Source: Gnetum montanum (taxonomy: Eukaryota; Streptophyta; Gnetopsida; Gnetales; Gnetaceae). Taken from it: a DNA stretch of 64,000 bases. The stretch's first letter is position 1. The number at the start of each line of letters is the position of its first letter. Positions 12,020-25,417 of this stretch are shown here, in pieces. The position numbers and the translations under genes were made by a program. The stretch lies in NCBI GenBank assembly GCA_015680685.1, contig MNCI01003899.1, positions 1-64,000 on the forward strand. The letters are read 5' to 3'. The notes below the pieces were generated by a model, which was not told the DNA's origin, did no database searches, and was given only the letters and a program-made list of their open reading frames with translations.

Positions 12020-12937
12020 TGATGAGTAGCAAGGTACCCCTACACCCAACCATACAAATCACAAAGTGTTCACATGTGATCTGATCAAATTCCATGGACT
12101 TTATCATTTCCAGTGCACTAGTGGTCTTAAGGTCAATCGGTGTCTTCCCAATTACACTTGTGACATTTGTTGGTATGGTTAAGTGTAACTGAAGCATCCA
12201 ATTTTTATCATTTTATGTTTTATAGTTTGGTGCTTGAAATGTAGATAAAAGAAATTTGATTAACTAATCTAAATTAATTAATTAACTAGCATTTAACTAA
12301 TCCTAACATAAGCATGCAATCCCACTTTCCATACATGTCTTGAACCCATGTATCCACTGTTGGGTGACCAAGCGCTACGTTACTAGGTGTACCAAGCAAT
12401 AACGCTACTGGGATTACCAAGAAAATATGTGTTATGCTTGAGTGGTTATACTTATGTGTGTGATCTATCTCGCTTAATTGCCTCATTAATGCAGTAACTA
12501 GAAAATATTTAATAACTAATTGAAAGCATTTACTAAATAGTTGGAAATAGTAAATGCATAAATAAAATAGCTATTTTATCCAAAGTGCTGCAAGGTTTAT
12601 CAAAAAGCTCCTCTTTGTTGTCGCACACACTGTCATGCTCAGATACAACAATGTTCAAATAAAGATCCATACACACAATGACTCCTACTGTGGGCACTTG
12701 GAGAAAAAATTCTAACTTTCAAATGGAAAAAATGCAAGAGCTTCATTGTAACTACAATCTCTACTTGCCATAAATGTGGCTACAAGTGCATATTTATAGC
12801 CAACCACAAGCACTATGTTGATGGGGCCACATCAACACATGATATGATGTATCAATTAGGCCTCATTGACGAGGCCCAAATGATGAGGCCATGTCAACGA
12901 GGTTTTGTCAATGCAATTGACAGAACACAACTCATGA
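12020..12937 (-). repeat. 3' LTR of element A
   Basis: On + it reads TGATGAG (12020) to CTCATGA (12937), aligning throughout with 24477-25412. On the minus strand the tract TTATGGGGGTA lies immediately before the LTR start (+ 12938-12948), as expected for the plus-strand primer. The U3 end differs from that of B and E and lacks the GATATC modules. Confidence 0.85.
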
Positions 12938-13257
12938 TACCCCCATAACTAAATGAAAACTCATCCTTGAGTTTTTTTACAAAATTGGAAAGGTATGGAA
13001 TTATTGACTAACTTTTCTTTAAACAAAACAAAATAACTTGACAAAAAATGGAGTGTATGGATCAACTCATTACAAAAAATGAAGGTGTTTAGGATACAAA
13101 ATTGAACACCATGTCTCAAATCTTCAAAATTAGACAACATGTTCCCTGATGATGTGAAGCTTGTTGGAGAAGATCATACTGTCCTAGGTGGTGGTGGTTC
13201 TTGAGACTCTAAGGGACCTTCACTGGCTTCATGAATGGGTGGTTAAGGTGGCTACAA

Positions 13258-16026
13258 CTATCCTACTGCTACTACAACTTTAGGTGGGAGGTAGAAAGCA
13301 TCTAGCAGTGCTTTCATTTTCTCCTCCTTACTCTTGGGATCATGCACCATCCATGCAACTTCCTCAATGTGGGTTAGAACAGGCACATTCCAAGGACACA
13401 GGATTGCTGGAAACAACTCCTTTGCATTGATGAACCAGGTAGCAAGTTGTTTGCATTCAATGTCGAATGCCCTGACTATGTTCTTTAGTTCTTGATAGTC
13501 ATTCATTTGTTTGTCTAGGTTCTCAGCGATAGATCGTTGATCTTTGATCACTCTCTAAGAACTTCGAGTTCAACATTTGCAATCTCAAGCTTCCGCTTGG
13601 TGTCTCTGTGGTGCTTGAACTCAGCCTCATATAGCAGATACAAGCTAACCACTTGTTTCTTCAATTTTGACCATGGTCGTCTAGCAGTTAGCATTGCTAG
13701 GTTTACATAATGGAGATTGGCCAACTCCATGTACTATGTCATCTCCTCAATTTACAACTCCTTTAAGCGAATCTTTGCTTTGTTGTAGGCGTTGATCCCA
13801 TTAATGATGGGCTGCACATCTATCTTCCTTGTTAGATTTGCTAGAGGGCTTCATTTAGTTTTACCTTTGCCATCTGGATGTGTTTTTCATTCACTTCCTT
13901 CTACAAGCCAACCTAGTCTTTGTAGTGATTTTTCACATTCTCAAATTTGAGTGCTTCATTCTTCTACGCAGTGATCTCGATGGTAGAATTTTGATGTAAG
14001 GTGTGTACCTCCTTCATTGATAGATTACAATTTTTCATAACCAATTTCCTTAATTCAGTGTTTACCTTGGCAAGCTACTCTTGCTATTGTTGAATGAATT
14101 CTTGCATTTGATCTTTCTAAGCATCAACATTTCACAGGCAATAATTTTGTGTGGTCAATGCTTCATTCTCTTGGTGCATCTAATTCAAGTCTTTTTTTGA
14201 TTGAGTAAGTTTCATCTTTTGCTACAAATTGTTTAAAGATGGCCATCATAACCTCCTCCTTAGCCTTTTGAAATCATTCTTGAAGTTGTTTGATAGCTTC
14301 ATCCCTTATCATTGTTAGGCTAAGGATTTCTTGATCTACAAGTTGGGCCTGAAGTTTAACAACCTTCGTGGCCACGTGTTAATTTTGCTCTTGGACCATT
14401 TCTAGTTGCTCCTCCAAAATAATGCATCTACCCCTTGCATTTAGTAGCTTTGGTTGGGTTGTGGTGATGTTCTCCAAAAGATCAAAAATGTCCAGAGTCG
14501 ATTTCTCAGTTCCTACCAATTATTCCAACAATGTTTTGTGCTGGGCTACATTCAATTTTCTATTGACTAAGCCTATGGATGTCTGCATGTCTTGAAGTGT
14601 AGATATGTTTGGTATAGATGTTGTAGATGCATTCAATGCTTCTACAACATGGTCAATAATCACTTCTTCTACTATCTCTTATCCTTGGTGCTACATCACC
14701 AAGATAGTTGCCTCTTCACCTTCCTCCAAGCACACCAAGAAAGTGGTGGAATTCCCAGAGATTTCTAGGAATAGATGGTGTGTACTAGTGACATCGTCAC
14801 CTTTCAAGCATTGGGATCCAACCTTGAAGGTAGCTGCATTCGTTGGGTAGAGAAAATGGGACCACCCCTCTCCATCTAGCTAACTGTTCAGGCCACCTCA
14901 TTAAGATAACTCATTGCTGGTTGGCACACAGATGGATCTATCCCACTCGTTCTTGCTTGTTGCTCTTATTCACTCAAGAGCTATTTTTGGATTTTTCACA
15001 AACATTCAATGGTTGTGTAGGCCTCTAGTGTTGTTTCCTAAGTGAGTGGTGGTGGTGACAACTCATCTATTGAGTTTTCATTGACGTCTTCTTTTTCATG
15101 ATCTCAGACCATGAAGCCAAAGGAGTACACTTGAGTGTATGATTATAGTAGCAAACAATTCCTACCCTCTTGCAAAATTTTTTGATGAGGCATGAAAAGG
15201 GTAGGATCTTCCTTCTACATTTATTTTCTTTGAAATGCTTCTCAATTTCCAAGTATAGCAGTTGTGGAAGGTTAATGGGGAACTTCCTACTTAGAGTGGT
15301 GCATGCTAATGCAAAGAAAGTAGTTACCTTACTTGGCCTCATCGTTGGATTGAGGTGACAGGCTATGATCTTGAAATAAATCCACTCAATTAGTGTGAGT
15401 GCACTAAACTCCTTACAGTCCACCTTGTAGCAACGTTGGGTCCATTCCTTCTTGGCCTCAAGGTCACCTTGTGTGGATAATTCTGTCAGCTATGTTCCAA
15501 TGTTAGGCAACCCAAGTGCCTATGCAATAGCTTTTGTTGAATAGGACACTTGAATGTCCTTGATCTTAACTATGGATCCCAACTTCTAATTGTTCCAAAA
15601 AAGGTATGTCTCTGCCATGTACCACTTCCCACTGGACATGATGATTGGCCACATGGGAGAGGTTCATAGTTGAGTCTTGACATCCTTTAGAGCTTTTTTC
15701 AAAAATTATCCAAAGTTAATCTCTTGAAGAATGGATCATTGAATCTCTTGGGACTTGATGATATCAAGGCAGGCTTGAGTCAAAGTGACCTCAAACCTTG
15801 GCATGGGACTAGACACTTCTCCTCTTTATGATTGTTCGATTGGCACTTCTTCCTTTGGAATCTATTGGATAGATTCCACTTTGGGATCCTCATGAAGAGG
15901 TCTCATTGCATGGGTTGCCTTAGGTAGTTCTTGGCCTTGTTCTTGTTGACCCATTCTAGCTCTAGGTCATTTCTCCCATGGTTGTGAGATTTCTCCTTCT
16001 TGCAAACATTTTTGTTTTAGTGCCAT
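13258..16026 (-). pseudogene. Element A accessory 3' ORF (position of the Athila env-like ORF)
   Basis: Between the 3' noncoding region and the 3' LTR lies a decayed frame of about 920 codons. It runs from an ATG at 16026 to a TAG at 13258, with several in-frame stops and frame changes. The N-terminal half includes a globular part (best piece 15067-15423) that reminds me of the 'putative plant transposon protein' domain found in many Athila elements. The C-terminal third (14580-13258) is rich in Leu, Glu, Lys and Gln and looks like coiled coil. I see no clear signal peptide or membrane segment, so I do not call it an envelope protein. Element B lacks this ORF although its flanking noncoding blocks are present. 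Confidence 0.5.
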
Positions 16027-18200
16027 TTGTAATCATAATAAGACCATAGATTAGCAATCATTGTGTAACCTTAAAATAATTGGAATATCTTAACTCTTAA
16101 GGATGGTTACGCTTTGGCTAAGTTGTGATTATGGCTGATTTAATTAATCCAATTACCATTTATTTATGTATTTTCATTAATAATTTATCTTGAAGGTTGT
16201 TGGAAGGGTTAACTTGTGAAAAAGTTGACATTTATATATGTTAAGGTTATTAACCCTTTGGGGAAGTTAGGAAAATTTCCAAAAAATTTCATTGATTTTT
16301 TATAGGAAACCTTAAGGTCTATGGCCCCCATGATAAAGATCTTACCTTCAATAAGCACAAGATTGAAAAACAGAGTGATTAGGATAAACAGCTGGGAAGT
16401 TATGAGCTTTGGAAGGTTTTGGGCTTTAAAAATTTTTCAAAAACTCACCTTGTCTTATGAGAAAATGGAAAAAAATTGCAAAGTGTTTGGTAATATATAT
16501 AGGGTTTTTATGATGTGTCGATGAGGCTTAGTCAATTAGGCCTTGTTGACTAGGGTGGATGCATTGATGGGGCCTCAACGATGTAACCATTGACCACCAT
16601 AGTCAAACTTGCAAAATATGAAGAGTTTTTGAGTGAAATTGATGTCAAATAAAAGCTTAAAAGACAAAGAATAGTATGAAAACAGGAGAAGAGGGTGTTG
16701 AAGCTCATAAATTTTGGAAAAATGAGAAAAATTAATTTAGTGGATGAATGAAATGAAATATTAAGGAGCATTGAGCGATTCACTCAATGGAAAATGTAAA
16801 AGATAGGATTATAGTGATGTCAAAGGTAAGGAACCTTAACTAATCAAGCCAAAAGCTATGCAAGTGGATCCTCTCCAAAGTAGGTTCATGCCATTTTTGC
16901 CCTTGCATAACCTCAACTAAGAAGTTTGTGGGACCCATAGTCAATTTAATGATCATGACAAGTTAAGGACCAACCCAAAAGAATTTACTCAAGAATCCCA
17001 ACACATTAGACTAGGATATAGAGCATAAAATAGAACCTAGCAATGAGGTGAGTTATGGCAGCATGGATGGATGATAGAGAAGGTGAAATGGAATTCCAAA
17101 TTAAGGTCATAAGAAGTCCCTTGTGGAATTTGTATTTAAAATGACCTAAGAAGTTCCATCCTCAATCTAGACAAAAACCATCCGCTTCTAGTGACTTCGC
17201 ATCACCACTCCAAGACCAATTCATGCACTCGAGACACAAGAATGCTTCCACAAAACAACCACCATTCCACAAGAAGAAGAAAAGAGAAGTAGGAAATGAG
17301 AGAGAGGGCCTTAGTTAGAGGGGACCTTCAAGCATAGGTGCATGTCATTCAAGTCCCATAACCAGTGCTTGTGGCCTGTTTATTTTTCCAAAGGGTATGC
17401 TTTGAATTTCCATTATTATTTTTGAAATGGAAACCACACCATGCACGGACTTATTCCTGTCAAAGGGGTGTGCTTTGAATTCCCTTTTTTTTTTTTTTTG
17501 AAATGGGAACCACACCATGCAATGACTTATTGGACTTCCTATTAGTGGTTGGTATGGAATAGTAAGAAGTCCATGAAAAACACACAAGCACTCAAGCAAG
17601 TAGAAGAGTACAAAGAGTATTGAGTTTTTTTGAAGTTACACCCTTTACAAACCTAGGAATACTTCATAATTCTGAAACTAGCAAGGTCACTGATTGATTA
17701 AAAGTCCCTTTAATGAAAAGGAACCTCAAATTCCTAGAATAAGGAAAACAATAGAGTTCTTTGGATGGGTAGATGATGTGGACTCACTACCTATTCCATG
17801 AAAAATAAACCATGTTAAAGTCATTAGACATTAGAATTCAAAAATAAGACATTGACAATCACACATTAAGCACAAACCATCATTAGTGAACAACAATAGT
17901 GACACCATGTCTTGTGACAATAAAACATTCTTTATTAGTAAAAATAAGAAAATATCACACTTGGACAAAACAAAAAAAATTGAAATATATAAGAAAGTGT
18001 AAAATAGTCAAGAAGTTTCAAAGGTACTAAATATGGTATAAAATTAAAAAAATCTAAAAATAAAAAAAATTGTAAAATAAATAATTTGTAAAAATCAAAA
18101 ATGTGAAAAATAAGAAGGTAGAAAAACTGAGGGGCCAATTTGATTGTTAGCATGGATGGCCATCTCCCCCATGGTTGAGTCGGAAGGATGAGATCTAAAA
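16027..18200 (-). other. Element A noncoding region between pol and the 3' ORF
   Basis: Homologous in patches to the 3' noncoding DNA of B (51100-52980) and E (39315-41043). One patch is the block at 16872 with CCAAAGTAGG; another is the block at 17345-17530 with 'accacaccatgca'. An internal duplication places two copies of a 'gaaatggRaaccacaccatgc' segment at about 17425 and 17500. No coding region is supported. Confidence 0.6.
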
Positions 18201-18209
18201 AATAGTATG

Positions 18210-19513
18210 TGGTTGTCCATCCGTTGAGGTGGTAGTTATACTAGCCTATCTTGGTTCAAGGAAAGGCTTTACTTCTTGAATGTTGACTAAATACTTTTTA
18301 ATCTAGCATTCAAGCTTATAGATCAACATGGCCGTAGAGGAAAAGGTTTGATCAATTATATAATGTCCCTTCCACAATGTTTGGTACTTTTTCTTTTGGG
18401 GTACAAGTGTGGGGTTCTAGTAGAGAACCTTATCTCATAGTTTAATTTTTACTTTCCTAATTCTTAGGTCATGATGTTGCTTGCTAAATACCTTGTTCAC
18501 CTCATTCAAGGATAGGGCTACTAATCAATTTTTGTCTAGCACATTTAGGTTGATTAATCTTTCTTTCTATGCTAGACTTAGGTCAAGCTTTAGATCATAG
18601 TTTGTTGAGAGTGTACGAAGCTTGGATTGAATCAGAAGCATTGGAAGGTTTTCGTACACTAACTCATAGGAAGAATAGCTAATAGGAAGTTTCCAAGTTA
18701 AATGATAAACCCAAAGAGCATTGTTAAGCTTTGTACTCCAATCCTTCCTATATTTGCTAATGGTTCACGTTAATATTTTTGTGATATCCTGGTTGGTTAC
18801 CTTTGCTTGATTATTGGCTTTTAGGTGGTAAGGTGTTGTTACTTTATGTTATACCCCTAAGCATTGCATTAATTTTCTAAAGGTGAAACCTGTGAAGTGA
18901 GTTTTATTATTAGAAATTAGTGAATGTGGCACCCCAAACCTATTCACAATGTTTTGTTGTATAAATTTGGTAGTAGTAGATGATGTACAATTAGTAACAG
19001 TTGCTACTTCTACCCATTTTGTGTAGTAGTCAACTGCTACTATAATATACACCTTTTCATTAGACATGGGTGTGATGGGATCCATGAAGTCAATGCCCCA
19101 TATGTAAAAAGGTTCCAGTGGTTAAATCCATTATTGAGGACCTTCCATGCAAGTGGTCATCCCCTATCCCATTGACAATGTTCACAAGACTTGAAAAACT
19201 AGTGGACATCCATAAATATTGTAGACCAATAGTATCTTGCCATCAATATTTTTATGGCTATGCATGTCCCTACATAGTGGCCTTCACAAGGCCCTTCATG
19301 ACCATCTTTGAGAATGCACAGTTGATCTTCGTTAGGGACATGCCAGTGGATTAGGCTATCGGCACATCCCTTGTAAAGGTGTCCTTTGATTTCCATGAAG
19401 TATTTGACCAGATGAAGAAATTGTTGCTTCTTCCTAAAATCCAAGTCTTGTGGCATCTCTTGAGTGAGAAGATATGTGAGGATGCCATTATACCATATTG
19501 CTTTTTTAGGCAT
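18210..19513 (-). pseudogene. Element A integrase remnant
   Basis: The zinc-binding HHCC part is in 19513-19199 (GHEGPCEGHYVG region). The core begins near 19100 with GIDFMDPITPMS, retaining the first catalytic Asp. The second catalytic Asp is replaced: the usual SDNGTHF reads SNNKTHF. The third catalytic Glu is replaced: the NGQVEVTN block reads NNQAKVTN (near 18800), and a TAG lies just upstream of it. Two of the three metal ligands are therefore gone. Integrase would join the cDNA to host DNA; this copy cannot. Confidence 0.75.
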
Positions 19514-19559
19514 TTGTTTATTACTATAGTAAAGAGGAGTTTGGTTGAAAACTAATCAA

Positions 19560-20960
19560 AGAGTGGGCTCTCCTCCTCTTTGTTATCCCATATTAAGTGA
19601 TAGAGATGGTCAGCGACTACATTCTCCATCCCTTTTCAATCTACCATAGTGAGGTCAAACTCCTACAAGATCACGAGCCACCATATGATACAAGGGCTCA
19701 CCATTGGCTTATTCATGTGGAAGTAGATTGTACTATGATTCATATGCATAGATACTTTGTAACTAAGCACATAGTGCTTGAACTTTTGAAGCTCATACAC
19801 CACTGCCATTAGTTCTTTTTTCATGGTGGTGTAATTTAACTATGCTCCCACAATACTTTGACTCATGCAGTGGATGTAGCATGAATGTTTCTTATTTTCC
19901 ATCTACATGCGCATAGCTTCCAAGGTGTAGTTAGATGCATTTTTCATAATATGGAAAAGTTTGGATTAGTCTGGTGCTCGTAGTATTGGTGTTTCTATGA
20001 GTTTCTCTTTTAATCATTAGAATGCATGTTCACATTCCTTGGTCTAGATGAAAGGTGCATCTTTCTTGGTAAGCTCTACCAATGACTTTGTGATCTTAGA
20101 GAAATTCTCTATGAATTTTTGGTAGTAGCTAGTATGTCCAAGGAATGATTGAACATCTTTAACAGTATCTGGTTGGCATGTTATTCCTTGGATGACCCTT
20201 ATTTCTTTTAGGTCTACCTCAATCCCTTTTTGCAAAATTCAGTACCCTAGCATAATGCCTTTGTGGACCATGAGATGGATTTTTTGCCAATTGAGCCATA
20301 AGTTTGTCTCAACACATCTCTTGAATAATTGCTCAAGTTGATCCAAGGCTTGCTCAAAGGTAGCTCCATAGGTGGAAAATTCATCCGTGAAGACTTCAAC
20401 ACCACTAAAAATTTGCTATTGAAAGATACTAAGGACCAAGTGTTCAAAGGTTGCAGGGGCATTGCACAAATCAAATAGCATCTTACAATATGCAAAAGTC
20501 CCCTAGGGACTCATAAATGTTGTCTTGGCCTAATCTTCTGATGTAATTTGGATTTGGTTATAGCCAATATAATCATCTAAAAAGCTATAATAATAATGCT
20601 TAGATATGGTGTCTAACACTTAATCTACAAATGGCAAAGGAAAGTGATCTTTAAATGTTACCATATTTGATAACCTAAAGTTAATGCAAATCTATTTGCC
20701 TCTCTTTTTCAGTACAATTACAAGTGGGCTAGCCCACTCACTATCCACAACTGGATAGATAAACCCTACCTTGAGGAGTTGCTCTATCTCCTCCTTGATG
20801 ATTTTCTTTGATTTGGGGTCCAGCTGTCTCTACGGCTGCCTTCGAGGCTTCATGGTCAGATTGGTGTAGATGCAATGCTGACATATCATTGAATCAATTC
20901 CTGTTAGCTCTAGATATGACCAAGAAAAGTCTATTAATCATTTGTTCATCACCTTCAACA
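19560..20960 (-). pseudogene. Element A reverse transcriptase-RNase H remnant
   Basis: Motif A is readable as FLDDYIGYN (+ about 20559-20590). The YMDD-type site reads FTDEF (+ about 20376-20390), with the second Asp changed to Glu. The thumb piece with FLGHTSYYQKFIENFSKI is at 20044-20235. The RNase H part follows to about 19560 but is heavily broken. All pieces align with the better preserved pol of element B (54241-55647). There is no uninterrupted frame longer than about 80 codons. Confidence 0.75.
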
Positions 20961-21620
20961 ATTTTTCTTTTTGTTCAAGAACAAGTTTGGCATTAATGAT
21001 GACTAGTTTAGCATTCTTTAAAAATGCATACTCCATTCTAGCTAGTAAAGTTCTTAGTTCTAAGGATTCCTGCTTGAAGTGATTAGGGATTTCCAGCTCT
21101 CCCTAATAGGTACCATCATCTTCATCAGAGAGTTGGAAATGAACTTGTTCAATTTTGTTCATGCTTTCAACATATGCATATGTTAAGCTCTTAGTTGGCT
21201 CCATGCAATTTGTGTTGTTATCTAGATCAACTATCAGCCATTGGGTGTCCTCTTGCTTTGTGGTTGCTGCATATAGACACCTTTGAATATTGATCTCTTA
21301 CGCACATTGAGTACATTCTTTAATATGTATACTTTTGATTGACCAAATCTTTTGCACATAATTGCATCCATTGTCACTTTACATGATGCATGGAATACAC
21401 TTCTTCTCAATTTTTCCTAGCTCATTTTCTTTGGATATTTCTAAAGATAGGTTCCTTATACCCATTCTTTTGTCGACTGTGCTTAACCAAGCCCTTCCCA
21501 CAATGATGGAGAAGTCACTTTTTAGTTGTCCACCTTGATTACTAGAAAATCAATAGGATAGGACCACCCACAAACTATGGTTACAATATCCTCTACTAAT
21601 CCCAGAGAGATAGTAATTAA

Positions 21621-21869
21621 CTAATTTGCTAATTCTAAATGAATGTTTCTCTTCTTGAGAGGTGGTAGGTTCCAAGCCTTGTACATGTCATGGAAGATGA
21701 GGTTAACTTTGGAACCAGAGTCAAGAAGAGCCTTGCATGTCTCTTGTCCAATGATCTGTAGATAAATGAGTGGACTTCTTGGATTATATCTTTTTGTATG
21801 AAGATTTCCAGCCTTGATCCAGTCAGAAATAACATGAGTTAATATTACAGTGTGAATCCTAGGTAGCAC
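21621..21869 (-). pseudogene. Element A aspartic protease domain
   Basis: An 82-codon open piece with retropepsin site ALLDSGSKVNLI and the downstream NLPPLKKRNIHLELA block shared with B and E. The protease would cut the Gag-Pol polyprotein. The DSG triad is intact here, unlike in element B. It lies between the gag linker and RT. Confidence 0.8.
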
Positions 21870-22519
21870 TTAGTTTGAAGGCACTCAAAGGTATTTGATG
21901 CAGAGGATGAGGGTGTTGAAGATGCAAGGAGATTAGCCAAAGTAGATTGTGAGGGCTGGAGAGGATTTCTAGGTTAGAAGAAAGGTCTTTTCCTTGATCA
22001 ATTTTTTGGAGCACTTGGTTGAAAAACTGGTTGTGAATGTACAACCCTCATAGCATTTCATCATTGTTGTTGTGAAGGAATCTCACCCTACATGGATGGA
22101 GTAGGAGGTAATTAGGTTAAAGGTGGAGGTGTATGTGTAGAGGGATGTAGAGGATGATATGAATATGGATATGGTTTTCCCCTCAAGTAGATGATGAATG
22201 TGTTCAATGGTACTCTGGAGGGTATAGTGATGCTGGAATGATGTATGACTTGCATAACTTCTAGGGGAGATGGGCTATTGAACATGGTACCCATATGGAT
22301 CTAGTTGCCTATAAAGGTACTGCTACCTTGATGGTGGAATTCCCCACGATTGTGCTTGGTACCATTGTTGGTATTTTTCATAAGGTTGTGGAGGAGTTTC
22401 ACTTCGGTAGTAAGCCTATTGTTGCTGGTGGAACTATCTCAAACTACCTTGAGGGTAAGGTAATCATCTTGGAGCTTTCCTTCATGCTAGGCAAGGATTT
22501 AATGTGTAAAGTCTAGACT

Positions 22520-24321
22520 CTTGTAAGTGTGACACTATAGGGTAACATCCCTTTGGATGTTCATATTAGAAAATTTCACATTCAATTTCATCATCATAGT
22601 TAGACTCCACAACTTCCTCTACTATAACAACTTTGCCCTTACCTCTTTGGTAGGCATGTTCAGCTTCTTTTCACCTCCTGTGATAACAATCACTATTTTT
22701 CTCTTTAGATTCTTCAACAATCTTTAAAGTAGTTTGAAATTTTTCATCTAAAGAGTTTCATAACTTTTCACCCTTGGTCAAAATATTGATAATAGAATTT
22801 TGGATGGGAAAGGTCTTTCTGTTCATCACTTCATCAAGTGGTGATTCCTCCTTGTCACAGAATCAGACCTCTCATTTTCTAATGGATGGATCCCTATTAT
22901 ACTCTTTAGCACTTTCCCCTTTTTTGTAGCTCACCTTCTTTTTTTTCTACCTACTCAATTAGCCTTTGGATTTGATGAGATCTCAATTTAGACAATCTTC
23001 CTTGGGCATACACCCCAAGGGTTCTTCTTGTTTCTATTCTGAGCCCATCTATGATGTGGTGAAGTTGTTTCCTTTGAGAATAACTATGGTTAGGAAATCA
23101 ATGTAGGAGTGAATAATATCATCCCGTGGTGGCATCTAAGGGTTTATGTGCTACTTGTTTCTAGCCTTGGATTTTCCTTCTCAGATTAAACACTCTAGAG
23201 TACATCTGATATTTGTCATTGAACAACTCTAGCATAGTACTCCATCTGTGCATAAGTTCTAGCTCTAAGAATCGATACCAACTTTCAGCTTCCTTAATGA
23301 GTGTCCTTGGAAAAATCTTGAGTTTTTTCCACTTATTCTCTATGTTCTATAAGGCATAGGAATCTTGAAAAGCTTGTAGATGTGTTTATAGATTAGAGTT
23401 GTATCCCCCTTCAAAGCTTGGAATATTATTCATGTCTAGGTGCTTGATCTAGCTATCCTACATATGCCTGGTTAGAATTTTCACTACCTCTTCAATGTTA
23501 ACCATACTTTGAGTCACCAATAGAGGTTCATCATCATTGCTGCATCGATAACATCAATGATGGTTTTAGCCACGCCTTCGATTTTTGTGGCCTTCATGGT
23601 CATTATTATCTCAATGATCATCTTCATCATGGTTATTCTGATGATGGCTTCCATGAGAGTGGTTAGATGAAGAGGAATGTTTAGAATCAAATGAAAAGGA
23701 TGAAGAGGAAGGTGGACTACCACCACCACCACAATGTCTACCACCACTCTTATGCTTATTGCAATCACCATCTTTAGATCCCTTGCTATTGTGATGCTTG
23801 CCTGAGTCCCTACCTTGGTTGCTACTTTTTCCTGAACCCAATTTATGAATAGTGGATTACAAGGTCAGGTTCACACCCTGACCATCTGTAACAAAATATG
23901 GAGAATCTTTATGTTGAAAACCTTCCAAGGAAGGATCCTCATTGTCATCTTGCTTTAGTAGGAACAAGGGATCGGTGTAATGTTTCCCCTTTGTAGCTTC
24001 ATGGAGTTTCTCCTGACATTAATCTTGTTTGTGTTGTGTTTCAGTGGGACAATAGTTTTAAGTTTCATATCCATCCACAATGTATTCTTTGTGAAGATCT
24101 TCTATGCCCAACTTCTTAAGGGTCTTGAATAGCATATTGAGCATAGATCTATTGAGGGGCAAGATGACATTACCCTCCATATCATGCCATCGCATCTGTT
24201 CATCCTGATGTAGGATGAAGGTGAAGTTTGGCACAAACTCATCTAGATGAGTGTATACCACTTTGCATTCTTGTGGGACTAATGGTTTGGTATCTTTGTA
24301 CTTACAAGAAGAAAAAGACAT
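22520..24321 (-). pseudogene. Element A Gag remnant
   Basis: The likely start is the ATG at 24321 (MSFSSCKYK), matching MSSSSKSN in element B. The N-terminal block YTHLDEFVPNFTFILHQDEQ is strongly conserved with B. A Gly/Ser/His-rich linker (23841-23611) precedes the capsid-like part (about 23480-22560), which is broken by frameshifts. Gag packages the element RNA into virus-like particles in the cytoplasm. Confidence 0.75.
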
Positions 24322-24457
24322 TTTGCAAAACAAGATAAAATTATTAGTGTGCTTTTATAATTTTATGTATAGTGGAAATGATATTGACCTTGAGGTTCAT
24401 ACAATGATATTAATGGTATTCACTTAAACCTAAATAGTGCACATTTCACAAACAAAG

Positions 24458-24475
24458 TCCCCAACAATGGTGCCA
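24458..24475 (-). promoter_or_regulatory. Element A primer binding site
   Basis: On the minus strand TGGCACCATTGTTGGGGA, one base after the 5' LTR. It matches the complement of a plant tRNA-Asp 3' end (TGGCGCCGTTGCCGGGGA) at 14 of 18 positions. All four differences are transitions (G to A or C to T). Confidence 0.75.
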
Positions 24476-24476
24476 A

Positions 24477-25412
24477 TGATGAGCAGCGAGGTACCCCTAC
24501 ACCCAATCATACAAATCACAAAGCGTTCACACGCGATCTAGTCAAATTTCATAGACTTTATCATTTCTAGTGCACTAGTCCTTTAGGAAGTGAATCTAGC
24601 CTTAAGGTTAATCATTGCCTTTCCAATTACACTTGTGACATTCATTGGTATGGTTAAGTGTAATTGAGGCATCCAATGTTTATCATTTTATGTTTTAGAG
24701 TTTGGTGCTCGAAATGTAGATAAAAGGAATTTGATTAACTAATCTAAATTAATTAATTCACTAGCATTTAACTAATCCTAACATAAGTATCTAATCCCAA
24801 TTTTTTTACACATCCTAAACCCACATATCTGCTATTGGGTGACCAAGTGCTACACTACTAGGTGTACTAAGTAATAACGCTGCTAGGATTACCAAGCAAA
24901 TATGTGTTATAATTGAAGTGGTTATACTCATGTGTGTGATCTATCTCGCTTAATTACCTCATTAATGTAGTAACTAGAAAATATTTAATAACTAATTGAA
25001 AGCATTTAATAAATAATTGGAAGAAGTAAATGCATAAATAAAATAGCTATTCTATCCAAAGTGCTACAAGGTTTATTAGAAAGATCATCTTTATTGTTGC
25101 ACACACTATCATGCTTAGGCACAACAATGCTCAGATAAAGATTTTTACACTTAATGACTCCTGCTATGGGCACTTGGAGGAAAACTTTTAACTTTTCAAT
25201 GGAAAAATGCAAGAGCTCTACTACAACTACAATCTCTAATTTTCATAAATGTAGCTGGAAGTGCATATTTATAGCCGACCATAGGCACTACATCGACAGG
25301 GCCATGTCAATGCATGATATGATGTGTCAACTAGGCCTTGTCGACAAGGCCCAGATGATGAGGCTGCATCAATGAGGTTTTGTCAATGTAATTGATAGAG
25401 CACGACTCATAA
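24477..25412 (-). repeat. 5' LTR of element A
   Basis: Aligns with 12020-12937 along its whole length; on + it runs from TGATGAG to CTCATAA. The terminal CA has decayed to AA. Many scattered substitutions separate the two LTRs, so the insertion is old. Confidence 0.85.
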
Positions 25413-25417
25413 ACTTT

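Larger units (their letters stand above)
12015..25417 (-). mobile_element. Element A: near-complete Athila-like Ty3/gypsy retrotransposon
   Basis: Reads on the minus strand: 5' LTR (24477-25412), tRNA-Asp-type primer site, gag, PR, RT-RNase H, IN, a long 3' noncoding part, an extra ORF, polypurine tract, 3' LTR (12020-12937). The flanks are CCTTT (12015-12019) and ACTTT (25413-25417), a target-site duplication with one mismatch. Length is about 13.4 kb. Every reading frame carries stops or frameshifts and key catalytic residues are lost, so it cannot move by itself. It is inserted in the pararetroviral coat region. Athila affiliation rests on the primer site, domain order, CCHC-like gag and presence of the 3' ORF. 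Confidence 0.85.

Noticed and set aside
23514-23771. Hydrophobic ORF overlapping the A gag linker
   Set aside because: It is another frame of the Gly/Ser/His-rich Gag linker. The conserved frame is 23611-23841.
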